A DNA stretch of 64,000 nt from Streptomyces sp. CNQ085. Its GTDB lineage: Bacteria; Actinomycetota; Actinomycetes; Streptomycetales; Streptomycetaceae. The stretch lies in NCBI RefSeq assembly GCF_022614595.1, contig NZ_JAJFAU010000001.1:59144-123143 (forward strand). The letters are read 5' to 3'. The translations under genes and the position numbers were made by a program. Positions 26,305 to 35,178 of this stretch are shown in pieces; the stretch's first letter is position 1; every line of letters begins with the position of its first letter. The notes below the pieces were generated by a model. The model was not told the origin of the DNA and made no database searches. It worked only from the letters and a program-made list of their open reading frames with translations.

Positions 26305-27027
26305 ATGGCACGACCCCGGCGCATCGTTCTGGTCCGGCACGGCGAGTCGGAGGGGAACTTCGACGACTCGGTCTACGAGCGGGTGCCCGACCATGCCCTG
26401 AGCCTTACCGAACGCGGATTCCGGCAGGCCGAGGCGGCGGGGGAGCGGCTGCGGGAACTCTTCGGGGACGAGCGGATCTCGGCCTACGTCTCGCCGTACC
26501 GCCGCACCCACCAGACCCTCCGCGCGCTGCGCCTGGACCCGACGCGAGTGCGGATGCGCGAGGAGCCCCGGCTGCGCGAACAGGACTGGGGCAACTGGCA
26601 GGACCGCGAGGACGTACGGCGGCAGAAGGCGGCGCGCGACGCCTACGGGCACTTCTTCTACCGGTTCGCGCAGGGGGAGTCGGGTGCGGACGTCTACGAC
26701 CGGGTCGGGGCCTTCCTGGAGAGTCTGTGGCGCAGTTTCGAATCCTCCGACCATCCGCCGAACGTGCTGCTGGTGACGCACGGGCTGACCATGCGGCTGT
26801 TCTGCATGAGGTGGTTGCACTGGACGGTCGCGGAGTTCGAGTCGCTGTCCAATCCGGGCAACGGGGAGGTGCGGGCTCTGGAACTGGGCACGGACGGGCG
26901 CTACCACCTGGACCGGCCGTTCGAGCGCTGGTGCACCCCCGAGTCGTATGCCGGACCCTACGCGGGGGAGTCCGGGGAGACGTACGGGATGTCCGGGGCG
27001 CGCGGGCGTCCCGGCAGGCTCCGGTGA
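26305..27027 (+). CDS. Histidine phosphatase family protein
   Basis: The 240-residue protein has the histidine-phosphatase signature LVRHGESEGN near the start, with His as phosphoacceptor. SPYRRTHQTL, the acid region LREQDWGNW and the second catalytic His in LLVTHGLTMR follow. Substrates in this superfamily range from sugar phosphates to proteins and cannot be told here. TAGGGT at 26293-26298 lies six bases before the ATG, indicating a leaderless transcript. The C-terminal 30 residues are Gly/Arg-rich. Confidence 0.9.
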   Translation: MARPRRIVLVRHGESEGNFDDSVYERVPDHALSLTERGFRQAEAAGERLRELFGDERISAYVSPYRRTHQTLRALRLDPTRVRMREEPRLREQDWGNWQDREDVRRQKAARDAYGHFFYRFAQGESGADVYDRVGAFLESLWRSFESSDHPPNVLLVTHGLTMRLFCMRWLHWTVAEFESLSNPGNGEVRALELGTDGRYHLDRPFERWCTPESYAGPYAGESGETYGMSGARGRPGRLR

Positions 27028-27174
27028 GGCCCCGGGCGCTCTGCCCGAGCCTCGACGCCTGCGCCCTGGCAGGGCATCGTCGGTACCGTGCCGGGCCGTG
27101 GCGGTGGGGCGGGACTGTGCCCTCCGGCCCCGGGGAACATCCCGCGGGCGGTGGGGCGTACCCTGGCTGACGTC

Positions 27175-27852
27175 ATGCCGTACGAGCCTCCCACTCACCG
27201 CGTCGAACGTTCCCTGCGGGCCACCACCGGAGCGAAGGTCGTCGCCGGAGTCGACGAGGTCGGCCGGGGGGCCTGGGCGGGGCCCGTCACCGTCTGCGCG
27301 GCCGTCACCGGACTGCGCAGGGCGCCCGAGGGGCTGACGGACTCCAAGCTCATCGGACCGGCCCGCCGCGCCGAACTCGCCGGGTCGCTCACCGACTGGG
27401 TCACGGCCCACGCGCTCGGGCACTCCTCTGCGGAGGAGATCGACGAGCTGGGCATGACGGCCGCGCTGCGGCTCGCCGCCGTACGCGCGCTGGAGGCGCT
27501 GCCGGTCCGTCCCGACGCCGTGATCCTCGACGGCAGGCACGACTACCTGGGGGCTCCCTGGAGGGTCCGCACGGTGGTCAAGGGCGACCTGTCATGTGTC
27601 CCGGTCGCCGCCGCGTCCGTGATCGCCAAGGTGTACCGGGACGCTCGTATGGCCGAACTGGGCTCTGAACACCGCGAGTTCGGCTTCGACCGCAACGCCG
27701 GCTATCCCTCGCCCGTCCACCGTGCCGCCCTCGAGGAGCTGGGGCCCACTCCCCACCACCGGTTGTCGTGGTCGTATCTGGACGCACTGCCGCGCTGGCG
27801 GCACCTGAAACGGATGCGTGTCGAGCGGACCGAGCAGATCGGCCTCTTCTGA
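27175..27852 (+). CDS. rnhB: Ribonuclease HII
   Basis: RNase HII removes ribonucleotides from DNA and degrades RNA-DNA hybrids. The 225-residue protein has catalytic Asp27-Glu28 in [14 protein letters not shown], a further Asp in [11 protein letters not shown], the [12 protein letters not shown] motif and the C-terminal [14 protein letters not shown] at 27175 puts the active site at the normal distance, and TACCCT lies ten bases upstream. It is the last gene before a cluster of poorly characterised proteins and recQ. Confidence 0.94.
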   Translation: MPYEPPTHRVERSLRATTGAKVVAGVDEVGRGAWAGPVTVCAAVTGLRRAPEGLTDSKLIGPARRAELAGSLTDWVTAHALGHSSAEEIDELGMTAALRLAAVRALEALPVRPDAVILDGRHDYLGAPWRVRTVVKGDLSCVPVAAASVIAKVYRDARMAELGSEHREFGFDRNAGYPSPVHRAALEELGPTPHHRLSWSYLDALPRWRHLKRMRVERTEQIGLF

Positions 27853-27919
27853 CTCGAAACCGAATCTTTTTCCGAACCCGCTGGCGTGTCCCGCACCGGC
27901 GTTTGATAGACAACACCCC

Positions 27920-28540
27920 ATGCCGCACAGCTCCGAGGAGCCCAAGATTCACCCGAATGTCCCCGGCCCCCGCGACGCCACGGGTACCGCCCGGGCCCCG
28001 CAGGTTCCCCGCCCCTCCGCACCCGTCCCCGGCCCCCGGCCGACGCCGCAGCGGGCCGACCGCAGCCGTCCCGTTCCCGGGAGGCCGGCGCCGACGCGTA
28101 ACGCCGGACCCTCGCGTCCCGTGGCGGACGCGGCGGATGTGAAGGCGGCCCCGGGGAAGGCCGCACCGCAGATCCAGCTCGTCGAGGCCACCGATGCCAC
28201 CGCGGTCGAGGTCGCGGACGAGACCGTCGACAGGCTGCTCGACGAGGGCCGTTCGCCCGCCGATGTCCTGGTGCTCACCACAGGTGAGCACCATCCCTGG
28301 GCGCAGCACGAACTCACCTTCGGCGAGGACGCCTACTGGCGCCAGCAGGCCGAGGGCGAGGATGTCTTCTACGCCCACGCGTCGGCCGCGGAGCGCGCCC
28401 TCGGCCGTCCGGTCGTCGTGCTCGCGGTCAACGGCGGGACGGACGATCAGGCTGCCCAGGCGCTGCCCGCCGCTCTCGCCAGGACGGGGGCGCGGCTGGT
28501 CGTCTGCGGCGATCCCGGTCGGCTGCGCACTCTGCTCTGA
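27920..28540 (+). CDS. Unknown protein with a C-terminal helicase-tail-like domain
   Basis: The 206-residue protein is not firmly recognised. Residues 1-80 are Pro/Arg/Ala-rich and probably disordered. From about 85 it resembles the end of superfamily 1 (UvrD-type) helicases: SPADVLVLTTGEHHPW, then DVFYAHA, RPVVVLAVNGG and RLVVCGDPGRL. No Walker motif is present, so it cannot be an ATPase alone. It may be a detached helicase module acting with RecQ or another helicase. No Shine-Dalgarno sequence precedes the ATG; GATAGA lies nine bases upstream. Confidence 0.65.
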   Translation: MPHSSEEPKIHPNVPGPRDATGTARAPQVPRPSAPVPGPRPTPQRADRSRPVPGRPAPTRNAGPSRPVADAADVKAAPGKAAPQIQLVEATDATAVEVADETVDRLLDEGRSPADVLVLTTGEHHPWAQHELTFGEDAYWRQQAEGEDVFYAHASAAERALGRPVVVLAVNGGTDDQAAQALPAALARTGARLVVCGDPGRLRTLL

Positions 28541-28585
28541 ACCGGAGGTTCCGGCCCGTGGCCCGCTGGTCCGCCACCTGGCGGG

Positions 28586-29230
28586 TCAGCGGGCCGTGGT
28601 GCTCCGCCGTGTCCCAGAGGGTCCGGAACTCCCTCCCCCCGGGCGGCTCTTCTCCGGGGCTCCGTCTTCCGGGCCGTCTTCCGGGCCGCCGTCTTCCGGC
28701 CATGCGCTCCAGGCGACGGGGCCGCCGACGTACGGCCGCCGTCCCCCGCGGTCCTCGCCGAGAACCTGCCAGCCGGTACGGGTCAGCGTGATGTACGCCC
28801 CACACCGCAGGCCGTGCAGTATGCAGGCGTCGCGCAGCCCCCACATCCACGCGCCGTCCTCGTCCCTCCGGCCCGGGCCGTCCTCCCCGCAGCGCAGCAG
28901 GACGGCGGTCCGGGAGGGCCTGCGGCGGCGCAGGTCGTGCGGGACGATCCTGCGCAGCTGGGACAGCAGGACGTTGCGGCACTCCCAGCCGTCCGGAGCG
29001 GAGTTGGCCCGGGAGAACGATGCGCTGGCGACGATCCGCTCGTCCGGATCGATCACCGCGACGACGGAGGTGGCCGGTCCGGGCCGGTGGCGGGCATGCA
29101 GACCTGTGACCAGTTCGCGTGGGCTGCGCAGCAGAGGGATCCTGGCGGCGGCCCACTCGGCGGGTTCGAGAACGCGTCCGGCGCGGGACGGGGTCTCGGC
29201 GGGCGGCGGTGAGACGAAGCCGACGGTCAT
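28586..29230 (-). CDS. Conserved hypothetical protein
   Basis: The 214-residue protein has no recognised family. The central part (about 45-160) looks globular: ATSVVAVIDPDERIVASASF, GWECRNVLLSQLRRIVPHDL, then GAWMWGLRDACILHGLRCGAYITLT. The tail carries a PEDG repeat (EDGGPEDGPEDGAPE) from a 12-base DNA repeat near 28663-28700. The ATG at 29230 has GGAGGGAGG ideally placed. It lies just downstream of recQ on the same strand and has its own promoter. Confidence 0.65.
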   Translation of the reverse strand: MTVGFVSPPPAETPSRAGRVLEPAEWAAARIPLLRSPRELVTGLHARHRPGPATSVVAVIDPDERIVASASFSRANSAPDGWECRNVLLSQLRRIVPHDLRRRRPSRTAVLLRCGEDGPGRRDEDGAWMWGLRDACILHGLRCGAYITLTRTGWQVLGEDRGGRRPYVGGPVAWSAWPEDGGPEDGPEDGAPEKSRPGGGSSGPSGTRRSTTAR

Positions 29231-29256
29231 GGTCCTCCCTCCGTGGCATCGCACCA

Positions 29257-29285
29257 ATTCTCACGGGTGAACACAGTTGCGGCAA
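29257..29285 (-). promoter_or_regulatory. Promoter of the 28586-29230 gene
   Basis: On the minus strand TTGCCG (29285-29280) and GAGAAT (29262-29257) are separated by exactly 17 bases, 27 bases before the start codon. Confidence 0.6.
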
Positions 29286-29350
29286 TGGAACACCAAGTCG
29301 CCCTGATCACGCCGAAGCCTCCCACGGCGGGTCGGCGGGCGGGCTGCGGT

Positions 29351-31513
29351 TCAGCCCCGCACGGCCAGCACCAGTGGCATCACCCCCTGGGCCCCGGCCC
29401 GGCGTAGCAGCCGCGCGGCCACTGCCAAGGTCCAGCCGGTCTCCGTGAAGTCGTCCACCAGCAGTACCGGGCCACCTGCCGCCTCGACCGCCTTCTCCAG
29501 CGGCACGGGAACGGTCAGCGCACCGTGCAGGGCCCGTAGTCGCTGCGCGCTGTTACTACGCGGGGCATGGCCCGGCGCCCCGTCGGCGTACTCCACGGTG
29601 CCCAGCAGCGGTATCCGGCCGACCGCCGCGATCCGCTCCCCGAGAGACCTGACCAGTTGCGGCCGACTCCGCGAGTCGATCGTCACCACTCCCACCGGGC
29701 GGGCCGGCATGTCCTCCTCCTCTGAGGCCCAGCCGCCCGGCCCCCGCGCCCAGTCGGCGAGTACGGAGACCACGGCAGCGGCCACGTCGTCAGGCACCGG
29801 CCCGTCCTGCGAAGGCGGCTCCAGCAGCGGGCGCAGCCGGTTGCCCCATCCGATGTCGGACAGGCGGCCCAGCGCCCTGCCGGGAGCCGCCTGTTCGCCC
29901 GGAGGGACACGGCCCTTGAGGTCCAGCCCGATCGCGGGCAGCCCTGTCGGCCACATCCTGCGGGGCTCCACCTCCACACCGGGGCGCTTCAGTTCTCCCC
30001 GGGCGGCCTCCAGCGCCGCCGAATCGACATCGGTGCCGAACCGCGGGCCCGCACAATTGTCGCACCGGCCGCAGGGCGCCGCCTCCGGGTCGTCCAGTTG
30101 CCGCCGCAGGAACTCCATCCGGCACCCGGAGGCTGCTGCGTACCCCTTCATCGCATGCTGCTCGGCCTCCCGCTGCCGCGCCACCCACGCGTACCGCTCG
30201 GTGTCGTAGGACCAGGGCTCTCCCGTGGAGACCCAGCCGCCGCGCACCCGCCGTACCGCCCCGTCCACGTCGAGCACCTTGAGCATCGTCTCCAGCCGCG
30301 AGCGGCGCAGTTCCACCAGCGGTTCCAGGGCGGGCAGCGACAGCGGCCGGTCGGCCGACGCCAGCACGTCCAGGGTGCGGCGCACCTGCTCTTCGGGGGG
30401 AAAGGCCAGAGAGGCGAAGTACCGCCAGATCGCCTCGTCCTCCGGGCCGGGCAGCAGCAGGACCTCGGCGTGCTCCACGCCGCGCCCGGCCCGGCCCACC
30501 TGCTGGTAGTAGGCGATGGGGGAGGAGGGGGAACCGAGGTGGACGACGAAGCCCAGATCCGGTTTGTCGAAGCCCATGCCCAGCGCGGAGGTGGCCACCA
30601 GCGCCTTGACCCTGTTGCCCAGCAGGTCCGCCTCGGCCGCCTCCCGGTCCGCGTTCTCCGTCCGCCCGGTGTAGGAGGCGACCGTGTGACCCCGCTGCCG
30701 CAGGAACGCCGCCACCTCCTCGGCCGCCGAGACCGTCAGCGTGTAGACGATGCCGGAGCCCGGCAGCCTGTGGAGGTGGCCGTCGAGCCAGGCCAGCCGG
30801 TGTGCCGCGTCCGGCAGGCGCAGCACTCCGAGGCTGAGGCTCTCCCGGTCCAGCGGGCCGCGCAGCACCAGCGCGTCCGCCCCCGTCCCACCGGTGCCCA
30901 GTTGTTCGGCCACGTCGGCCGTCACCCGGGCGTTGGCCGTCGCGGTGGTGGCCAGTACCGGGACGCCGGGGGGAAGCTCGGCGAGCATCGTCCGCAGCCG
31001 CCGGTAGTCGGGTCGGAAGTCGTGGCCCCAGTCGGAGATGCAGTGTGCCTCGTCGACCACCAGCAGTCCGGTCGTGGCGGCCAGTTCCGGCAGGACCTGA
31101 TCGCGGAAGTCGGGGTTGTTCAGGCGCTCCGGGCTGACGAGCAGCACATCGACCTCGCCCGCGGCCACCTCGGCGTGGACCGTGTCCCACTCCTCGGTGT
31201 TCGCGGAGTTGATCGTCCGGGCGCGGACGCCTGCCCGCTCCGCGGCCTCGACCTGGTTGCGCATCAGCGCCAGAAGCGGGGAGACGATCACCGTCGGTCC
31301 CTCGCCGCGCTCACGCAGCAGTGCGGTCGCCACGAAGTACACCGCTGACTTGCCCCAGCCCGTGCGCTGCACCACCAAGGTCCGACGACGCTCCACCACC
31401 AGGGACTCGACGGCTCGCCACTGGTCGGTGCGCAGCCTCGCCGTACCGGTCGCGTCACCGACGAGACGGGCCAGTACGGCGTCGGCGGCGGCGCGCAGAT
31501 TCTCCTCGCTCAT
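29351..31513 (-). CDS. recQ: RecQ-family DNA helicase with C-terminal phosphoribosyltransferase-like domain
   Basis: The 720-residue protein has a RecQ core: motif 0/I TDQWRAVESL...TGWGKS (51-56), DEAHCISDWGHDFRPDY, and motif VI YYQQVGRAGRG. A zinc-binding cysteine set follows at about 463-490 (CRMEF...CGRCDNC). Instead of an HRDC domain, the C-terminus (about 590-720) carries a PRTase-like fold with VLLVDDFTETGWT, the PRPP-binding signature, near 680-693. The ATG at 31513 has GGAGG only one base upstream, so a TTG at 31525 or the ATG at 31576 remain possible. Confidence 0.88.
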   Translation of the reverse strand: MSEENLRAAADAVLARLVGDATGTARLRTDQWRAVESLVVERRRTLVVQRTGWGKSAVYFVATALLRERGEGPTVIVSPLLALMRNQVEAAERAGVRARTINSANTEEWDTVHAEVAAGEVDVLLVSPERLNNPDFRDQVLPELAATTGLLVVDEAHCISDWGHDFRPDYRRLRTMLAELPPGVPVLATTATANARVTADVAEQLGTGGTGADALVLRGPLDRESLSLGVLRLPDAAHRLAWLDGHLHRLPGSGIVYTLTVSAAEEVAAFLRQRGHTVASYTGRTENADREAAEADLLGNRVKALVATSALGMGFDKPDLGFVVHLGSPSSPIAYYQQVGRAGRGVEHAEVLLLPGPEDEAIWRYFASLAFPPEEQVRRTLDVLASADRPLSLPALEPLVELRRSRLETMLKVLDVDGAVRRVRGGWVSTGEPWSYDTERYAWVARQREAEQHAMKGYAAASGCRMEFLRRQLDDPEAAPCGRCDNCAGPRFGTDVDSAALEAARGELKRPGVEVEPRRMWPTGLPAIGLDLKGRVPPGEQAAPGRALGRLSDIGWGNRLRPLLEPPSQDGPVPDDVAAAVVSVLADWARGPGGWASEEEDMPARPVGVVTIDSRSRPQLVRSLGERIAAVGRIPLLGTVEYADGAPGHAPRSNSAQRLRALHGALTVPVPLEKAVEAAGGPVLLVDDFTETGWTLAVAARLLRRAGAQGVMPLVLAVRG

Positions 31514-31675
31514 GCCTCCATGCAACCCGATGGCACCGACACCGTGCGAACCGCCTGTGGAGAACCGGACGTCCATACAGTCAATGTGATCACCGGTGTA
31601 TCAGCATATATGTCTATTGGTGTTACCTGTGGACAGAGCCGCGCGGAGCCCCGTCCGCCGCGTCACTGTCGGGGC

Positions 31676-32845
31676 ATGACACAGCACAGCGAGTTCACCC
31701 GGCAGCCGTCCCCCGCCGCCCAGGTCACCCTGCGCGGTCCGGCCGAGCTGATCGACTCCCTTCCCTATCTGCTCGGCTACCACCCCGACGACTCCGTCGT
31801 CCTGGTCGGTCTCCACGGCCCGAGCGGTCGCTTCGGCGGCCGGCTCCGCGTGGGCATCCCCACGAAGGAGGAGGATTGGCCCGAGCTGGCCGAACAAATG
31901 GCCGACTGCCTGCGCGGCAGCGGCGCCCCGCGCGGCGACCGACCCGACGCGGCGCTCGTCTTCCTGTGCCGCGATCCGGCCGACGGCGAGGGAGGCCGGG
32001 CCGTCATGGAACGGCTCCGGCCTCTCGCCCAGCGGCTGCGGACCGCCTGCGGGGCGCTGGACATGCCGGTGTACGAGGCGCTGTGCGTCTCCGGTGGCCG
32101 CTACTGGTCGTACTGCTGTCCCGACACCCGGTGCTGTCCGGCCGAGGGCACACCGCTGGGCGTCCCCGGCACCTCTGCCATCGCTGCCGCGGCCGCGTAC
32201 GCCGGGCTGCGGGTGAAAGGCACTCTGAAGGAGATGACGGCCAGGCTCGCACCGCTTGGCCCGCCGACCGCCGGCCCGCAGGAACAGGCATTCGGCATCG
32301 CGGGCGCGGCCCTGGTGCCCCGGATGCTGGGCGAGGCTGACCGCGAGACGGTGCGCACCGAGACCCTGGCGCTCGCCGGCCGGCTGCTCGACCGCTACCG
32401 GAACGCGCCGACTGCGGGCAGGAGGGAGGGAGCGGCCGGGGCCGACACCCGGGACGATCGCCTTCTGTCCCACGAGGAGGCCGCCACCGTGGTCCTCGGT
32501 CTCCAGGACCGGGTCACCCGGGACCGGGCCGCGGAGTGGATGGAGGGCGAGGAGGCCGCCCCCGCGTTGAGGCTGTGGCGTGCACTGGCCAGGCGGTGCG
32601 TCGGGGCCTACGCCGAGCACGCCGCGGCGCCGCTGACTCTGGCCGGTTGGGTCGCCTGGTCCGGCGGGGACGAATCCGACGCGCGTGTGGCGCTGGGCCG
32701 GGCTCTGGATCTGGATCCGGAATACGTCTTCGCGCGGCTGCTCCACAGCGCGTGCAACAGCGGACTCGACCCCGAACCGCTGAGGCAGTGCCTGCGGAGG
32801 CAACGGGCCGCACGCGGGCGCGGGACCGCGGCGGTCCAGGGTTGA
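31676..32845 (+). CDS. DUF4192 domain protein
   Basis: The 389-residue actinobacterial protein begins with the DUF4192 pattern LRGPAELIDSLPYLLGYHPDDSVVLVGL and contains Cys-rich YWSYCCPDTRCCPAEG. The C-terminal LAGWVAWSGGDESDARVALGRAL resembles a tetratricopeptide-like helical segment. The function is unknown. It diverges from recQ across a 162-base region that is AT-rich by local standards. The ATG at 31676 has only a short GGGG run upstream. It lies 55 bases before the Nudix regulator. Confidence 0.85.
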   Translation: MTQHSEFTRQPSPAAQVTLRGPAELIDSLPYLLGYHPDDSVVLVGLHGPSGRFGGRLRVGIPTKEEDWPELAEQMADCLRGSGAPRGDRPDAALVFLCRDPADGEGGRAVMERLRPLAQRLRTACGALDMPVYEALCVSGGRYWSYCCPDTRCCPAEGTPLGVPGTSAIAAAAAYAGLRVKGTLKEMTARLAPLGPPTAGPQEQAFGIAGAALVPRMLGEADRETVRTETLALAGRLLDRYRNAPTAGRREGAAGADTRDDRLLSHEEAATVVLGLQDRVTRDRAAEWMEGEEAAPALRLWRALARRCVGAYAEHAAAPLTLAGWVAWSGGDESDARVALGRALDLDPEYVFARLLHSACNSGLDPEPLRQCLRRQRAARGRGTAAVQG

Positions 32846-32872
32846 CGGCGGAGCGGCGCAAGCCTCTGTTTA

Positions 32873-32894
32873 TCGTCAGGCAGACGACTATGAT
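32873..32894 (+). promoter_or_regulatory. Promoter and candidate operator of the Nudix gene
   Basis: The -10 TATGAT (32889-32894) lies six bases before the ATG, marking a leaderless transcript. TCGTC/GACGA (32873-32877 and 32883-32887) form an inverted repeat in the -35/-10 spacer, well placed for repression, perhaps by the encoded protein. Confidence 0.6.
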
Positions 32895-32900
32895 CACGTC

Positions 32901-33665
32901 ATGCCCTACGACCCGTCGGCCTTTCCCCCCTTCGCCGTCACCGTCGACCTGGTCGTGCTCACCGTGCGAAGGCACGCCTTGTGTGCGCTGGTCGTACGCC
33001 GGGGCGAACCTCCGTACCAGGGGCGGTGGGCACTGCCCGGAGGCTTCGTGCGTATCGACGAGGATCTCGGGGCCGCGGCCGCCCGTGAACTCACCGAGGA
33101 GACGGGGCTGCACGTACAGGGGCCGGACGACCGGCACACCGGCGCCCATCTTGAGCAACTCGCCACCTATGGCGATCCGGGGCGAGATCCGCGGATGCGG
33201 GTGGTCAGCGTCGCTCACCTGGTTCTGGCCCCCGGCCTGCCCGCCCCCACGGCCGGCGGCGACGCCGACAGCGTCCGCTGGGCACCGGTGGACACTCTGC
33301 TGCCCTCCGGAGACGGCTCGGACCGAAGGACTGAAAGTGGTGAGCGGCCCGTACCGCTGGCCTTCGACCACTCCAGGATCCTCGCGGACGGAGTCGAGCG
33401 GGCCCGGTCGAAGATCGAGTACTCCTCGCTCGCCACCGCTTTCTGCCCGCCGGAGTTCACCGTGGGGGAGTTGCGGCGGGTCTACGAAGCGGTGTGGGGC
33501 GTCGCACTGGACCCGAGGAACTTTCATCGCAAGGTCACTGGCACTCCCGGCTTCCTGGTGCCGACCGGCGGTACGACAACTCGTCAGGGTGGTCGACCCG
33601 CACAGTTGTTCCGGGCCGGTGGTGCCACGGTGCTGAACCCGCCGATGCTGCGGCCGGAGATATGA
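32901..33665 (+). CDS. Nudix protein with C-terminal winged helix (NrtR-like regulator)
   Basis: The 254-residue protein has an exact Nudix box: G48, E54, R62-E63, E66-E67, G69. A C-terminal winged-helix region (about 170-245) carries LATAFCPPEFTVGELRRVYEAVWG and NFHRKVTGTPGFL, typical of Nudix-related transcription factors such as NrtR, which sense ADP-ribose or NAD metabolites. Because the box is intact, hydrolase activity is possible as well as DNA binding. No NAD genes are adjacent, so its targets may lie elsewhere besides its own promoter. Confidence 0.85.
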   Translation: MPYDPSAFPPFAVTVDLVVLTVRRHALCALVVRRGEPPYQGRWALPGGFVRIDEDLGAAAARELTEETGLHVQGPDDRHTGAHLEQLATYGDPGRDPRMRVVSVAHLVLAPGLPAPTAGGDADSVRWAPVDTLLPSGDGSDRRTESGERPVPLAFDHSRILADGVERARSKIEYSSLATAFCPPEFTVGELRRVYEAVWGVALDPRNFHRKVTGTPGFLVPTGGTTTRQGGRPAQLFRAGGATVLNPPMLRPEI

Positions 33666-33838
33666 GGGAGGGGCGAGGCCCCGACTCTCCACCGGGACGG
33701 CACTCCGCTCCGGCAGGCCCGTGGTGCGCAGGCGGGTCGGCACGTCTTCCACCAGCGGGTCCCGAGCCCTGAGTGGCCCCGTTTCGCCGCAGGCGCGCTC
33801 TGTCCATCGCGCGTGCCTGATCAGAAGATCGTTGCTTT

Positions 33839-33845
33839 CCGATAA
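33839..33845 (+). promoter_or_regulatory. Sigma-WhiG-type -10 element upstream of whiH
   Basis: CCGATAA matches the core of the WhiG -10 consensus GCCGATAA about 93 bases before the whiH start. A good TAAA -35 at 15-16 bases is not visible. whiH is a known WhiG target in S. coelicolor. Confidence 0.55.
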
Positions 33846-33937
33846 GGCGTCAATCGCGAGGAGGCCGCTGATCACCCTTTCGTGTGCTTTTCACCAAAGC
33901 CCTCAAGGCCGTCCGGAGCACCGCCGACAAAGGATGC

Positions 33938-34927
33938 GTGACTACCCTTGCGCACACCATGATGACCTCGGCTCGCTCCGCCGACTCCGGCCTCACGGGT
34001 TCGGGCGGGCCGGACCGTTACGCCTACGCCGAGTCGACCGGCGCGATCCGTGCCACCACCGTCCCCGCGTGGGATGGCGGCGAAGCGGACATGGCCAGGA
34101 CCGGGCGACGCGCCGCCGGAAACCGGGGGCGCGGGCTGCACGGTCAACTCGTACAGCAACTGGGACAGATGATCGTCTCCGGAGACCTCGGCGCCGACCG
34201 CCCCCTCGTTCCTGAGGAGATCGGCCAGCGCTTCGAGGTATCGCGCACCGTCGTCCGCGAGTCGCTCCGGGTCCTCGAGGCCAAGGGCCTGGTCAGTGCC
34301 CGCCCCAATGTCGGAACGCGGGTCCGCCCGGTCAGTGACTGGAACCTTCTCGACCCCGACATCATCGAATGGCGTGCCTTCGGTCCACAGCGCGACGATC
34401 AGCGCCGCGAACTGTGTGAGCTGCGCTGGGCGATCGAGCCGCTGGCCGCCCGTCTCGCCGCGGACCACAGCCGCGACGAGGTGCAGCAGCGCCTCGCGGA
34501 CATGGTCGAGATCATGGGCCGCACACTCGCCCAGGGAGACGGTCTGACCTTCTCCCGGGCCGACGCCGAGTTCCACGCCCTGCTTCTGCAGGCCGCCGGC
34601 AACCGGATGTTGGAGCACCTCTCAGGCATCGTCGGTGCGGCCCTCCAGGTGTCCGGGGCGCCTGCCGCCGGATGCGAGCACCCCACCGAGGCATCGCTGG
34701 CACACCACCGCAGGATCGCCGAAGCCGTCGCCTCAGGGGAGGCGGTCGCCGCGGAGAACGCGGTGCGTCAGTTGCTCGCCGTTCCCTCCGAGGCAGCCGT
34801 CTCCGCGACGCCCGGCGCTCCCGCCGCAGGCGCCTCCGCCGCACCCTCCGAGGCCCAGACCTCCGCAGCGGCTCCGGCGGTCGGCGGCGCCTCCGACCAT
34901 GTGGTGCCGGCGCCCCGCGAACACTGA
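33938..34927 (+). CDS. whiH: GntR-family sporulation regulator WhiH
   Basis: WhiH is a developmental regulator needed for aerial hyphae to divide into spores. The 329-residue protein has a GntR winged helix at about 65-130 (LVQQLGQMIVSGDL...EEIGQRFEVSRTVVRESLRVLEAKGL) and an FCD effector domain at about 150-280. A low-complexity Ala/Ser/Pro stretch and the conserved end VVPAPREH follow. GTG at 33938 has AAAGGA nearby; an ATG at 33959 is the alternative. Its place two genes before parE and directly before hrdB matches whiH in S. coelicolor. Confidence 0.92.
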   Translation: MTTLAHTMMTSARSADSGLTGSGGPDRYAYAESTGAIRATTVPAWDGGEADMARTGRRAAGNRGRGLHGQLVQQLGQMIVSGDLGADRPLVPEEIGQRFEVSRTVVRESLRVLEAKGLVSARPNVGTRVRPVSDWNLLDPDIIEWRAFGPQRDDQRRELCELRWAIEPLAARLAADHSRDEVQQRLADMVEIMGRTLAQGDGLTFSRADAEFHALLLQAAGNRMLEHLSGIVGAALQVSGAPAAGCEHPTEASLAHHRRIAEAVASGEAVAAENAVRQLLAVPSEAAVSATPGAPAAGASAAPSEAQTSAAAPAVGGASDHVVPAPREH

Positions 34928-34956
34928 TCTCCGGTACTGGCAGCACCCGCACGGTG

Positions 34957-34987
34957 TCGCCGGATCCCGTCGGGCGGGATCCGGCGA
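34957..34987 (+). terminator. Terminator after whiH
   Basis: A perfect 13-bp stem (34957-34969 with 34975-34987) closes a TCGGG loop 29 bases after the whiH stop, followed by TGTTCTTCC. Confidence 0.85.
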
Positions 34988-35152
34988 TGTTCTTCCGGCC
35001 GGTCGGCCCGCTCCGGTAACCCGGGCCACGGATCGGCGATAAGTCGGCGTATGAGGGTTTCCGTCCGCCTATGTCATGTGACCCGGGACACTCCGGCCGG
35101 GCGTAACGCTTCGCGTGGCAGCGCGATGACTCAAGAGGTGGCAGCTACCGGG

Positions 35153-35178
35153 GGAATACGGGCGCCTCATCCGGCGCT
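35153..35178 (+). promoter_or_regulatory. Sigma-R-like promoter upstream of hrdB
   Basis: GGAAT-N18-GCT differs by one base from the SigR consensus GGAAT-N18-GTT and lies 112 bases before the hrdB start. In S. coelicolor one hrdB promoter is SigR-dependent. The rest of 34988-35290 is an untranslated leader with no gene and no clear HrdB-type promoter. Confidence 0.55.
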
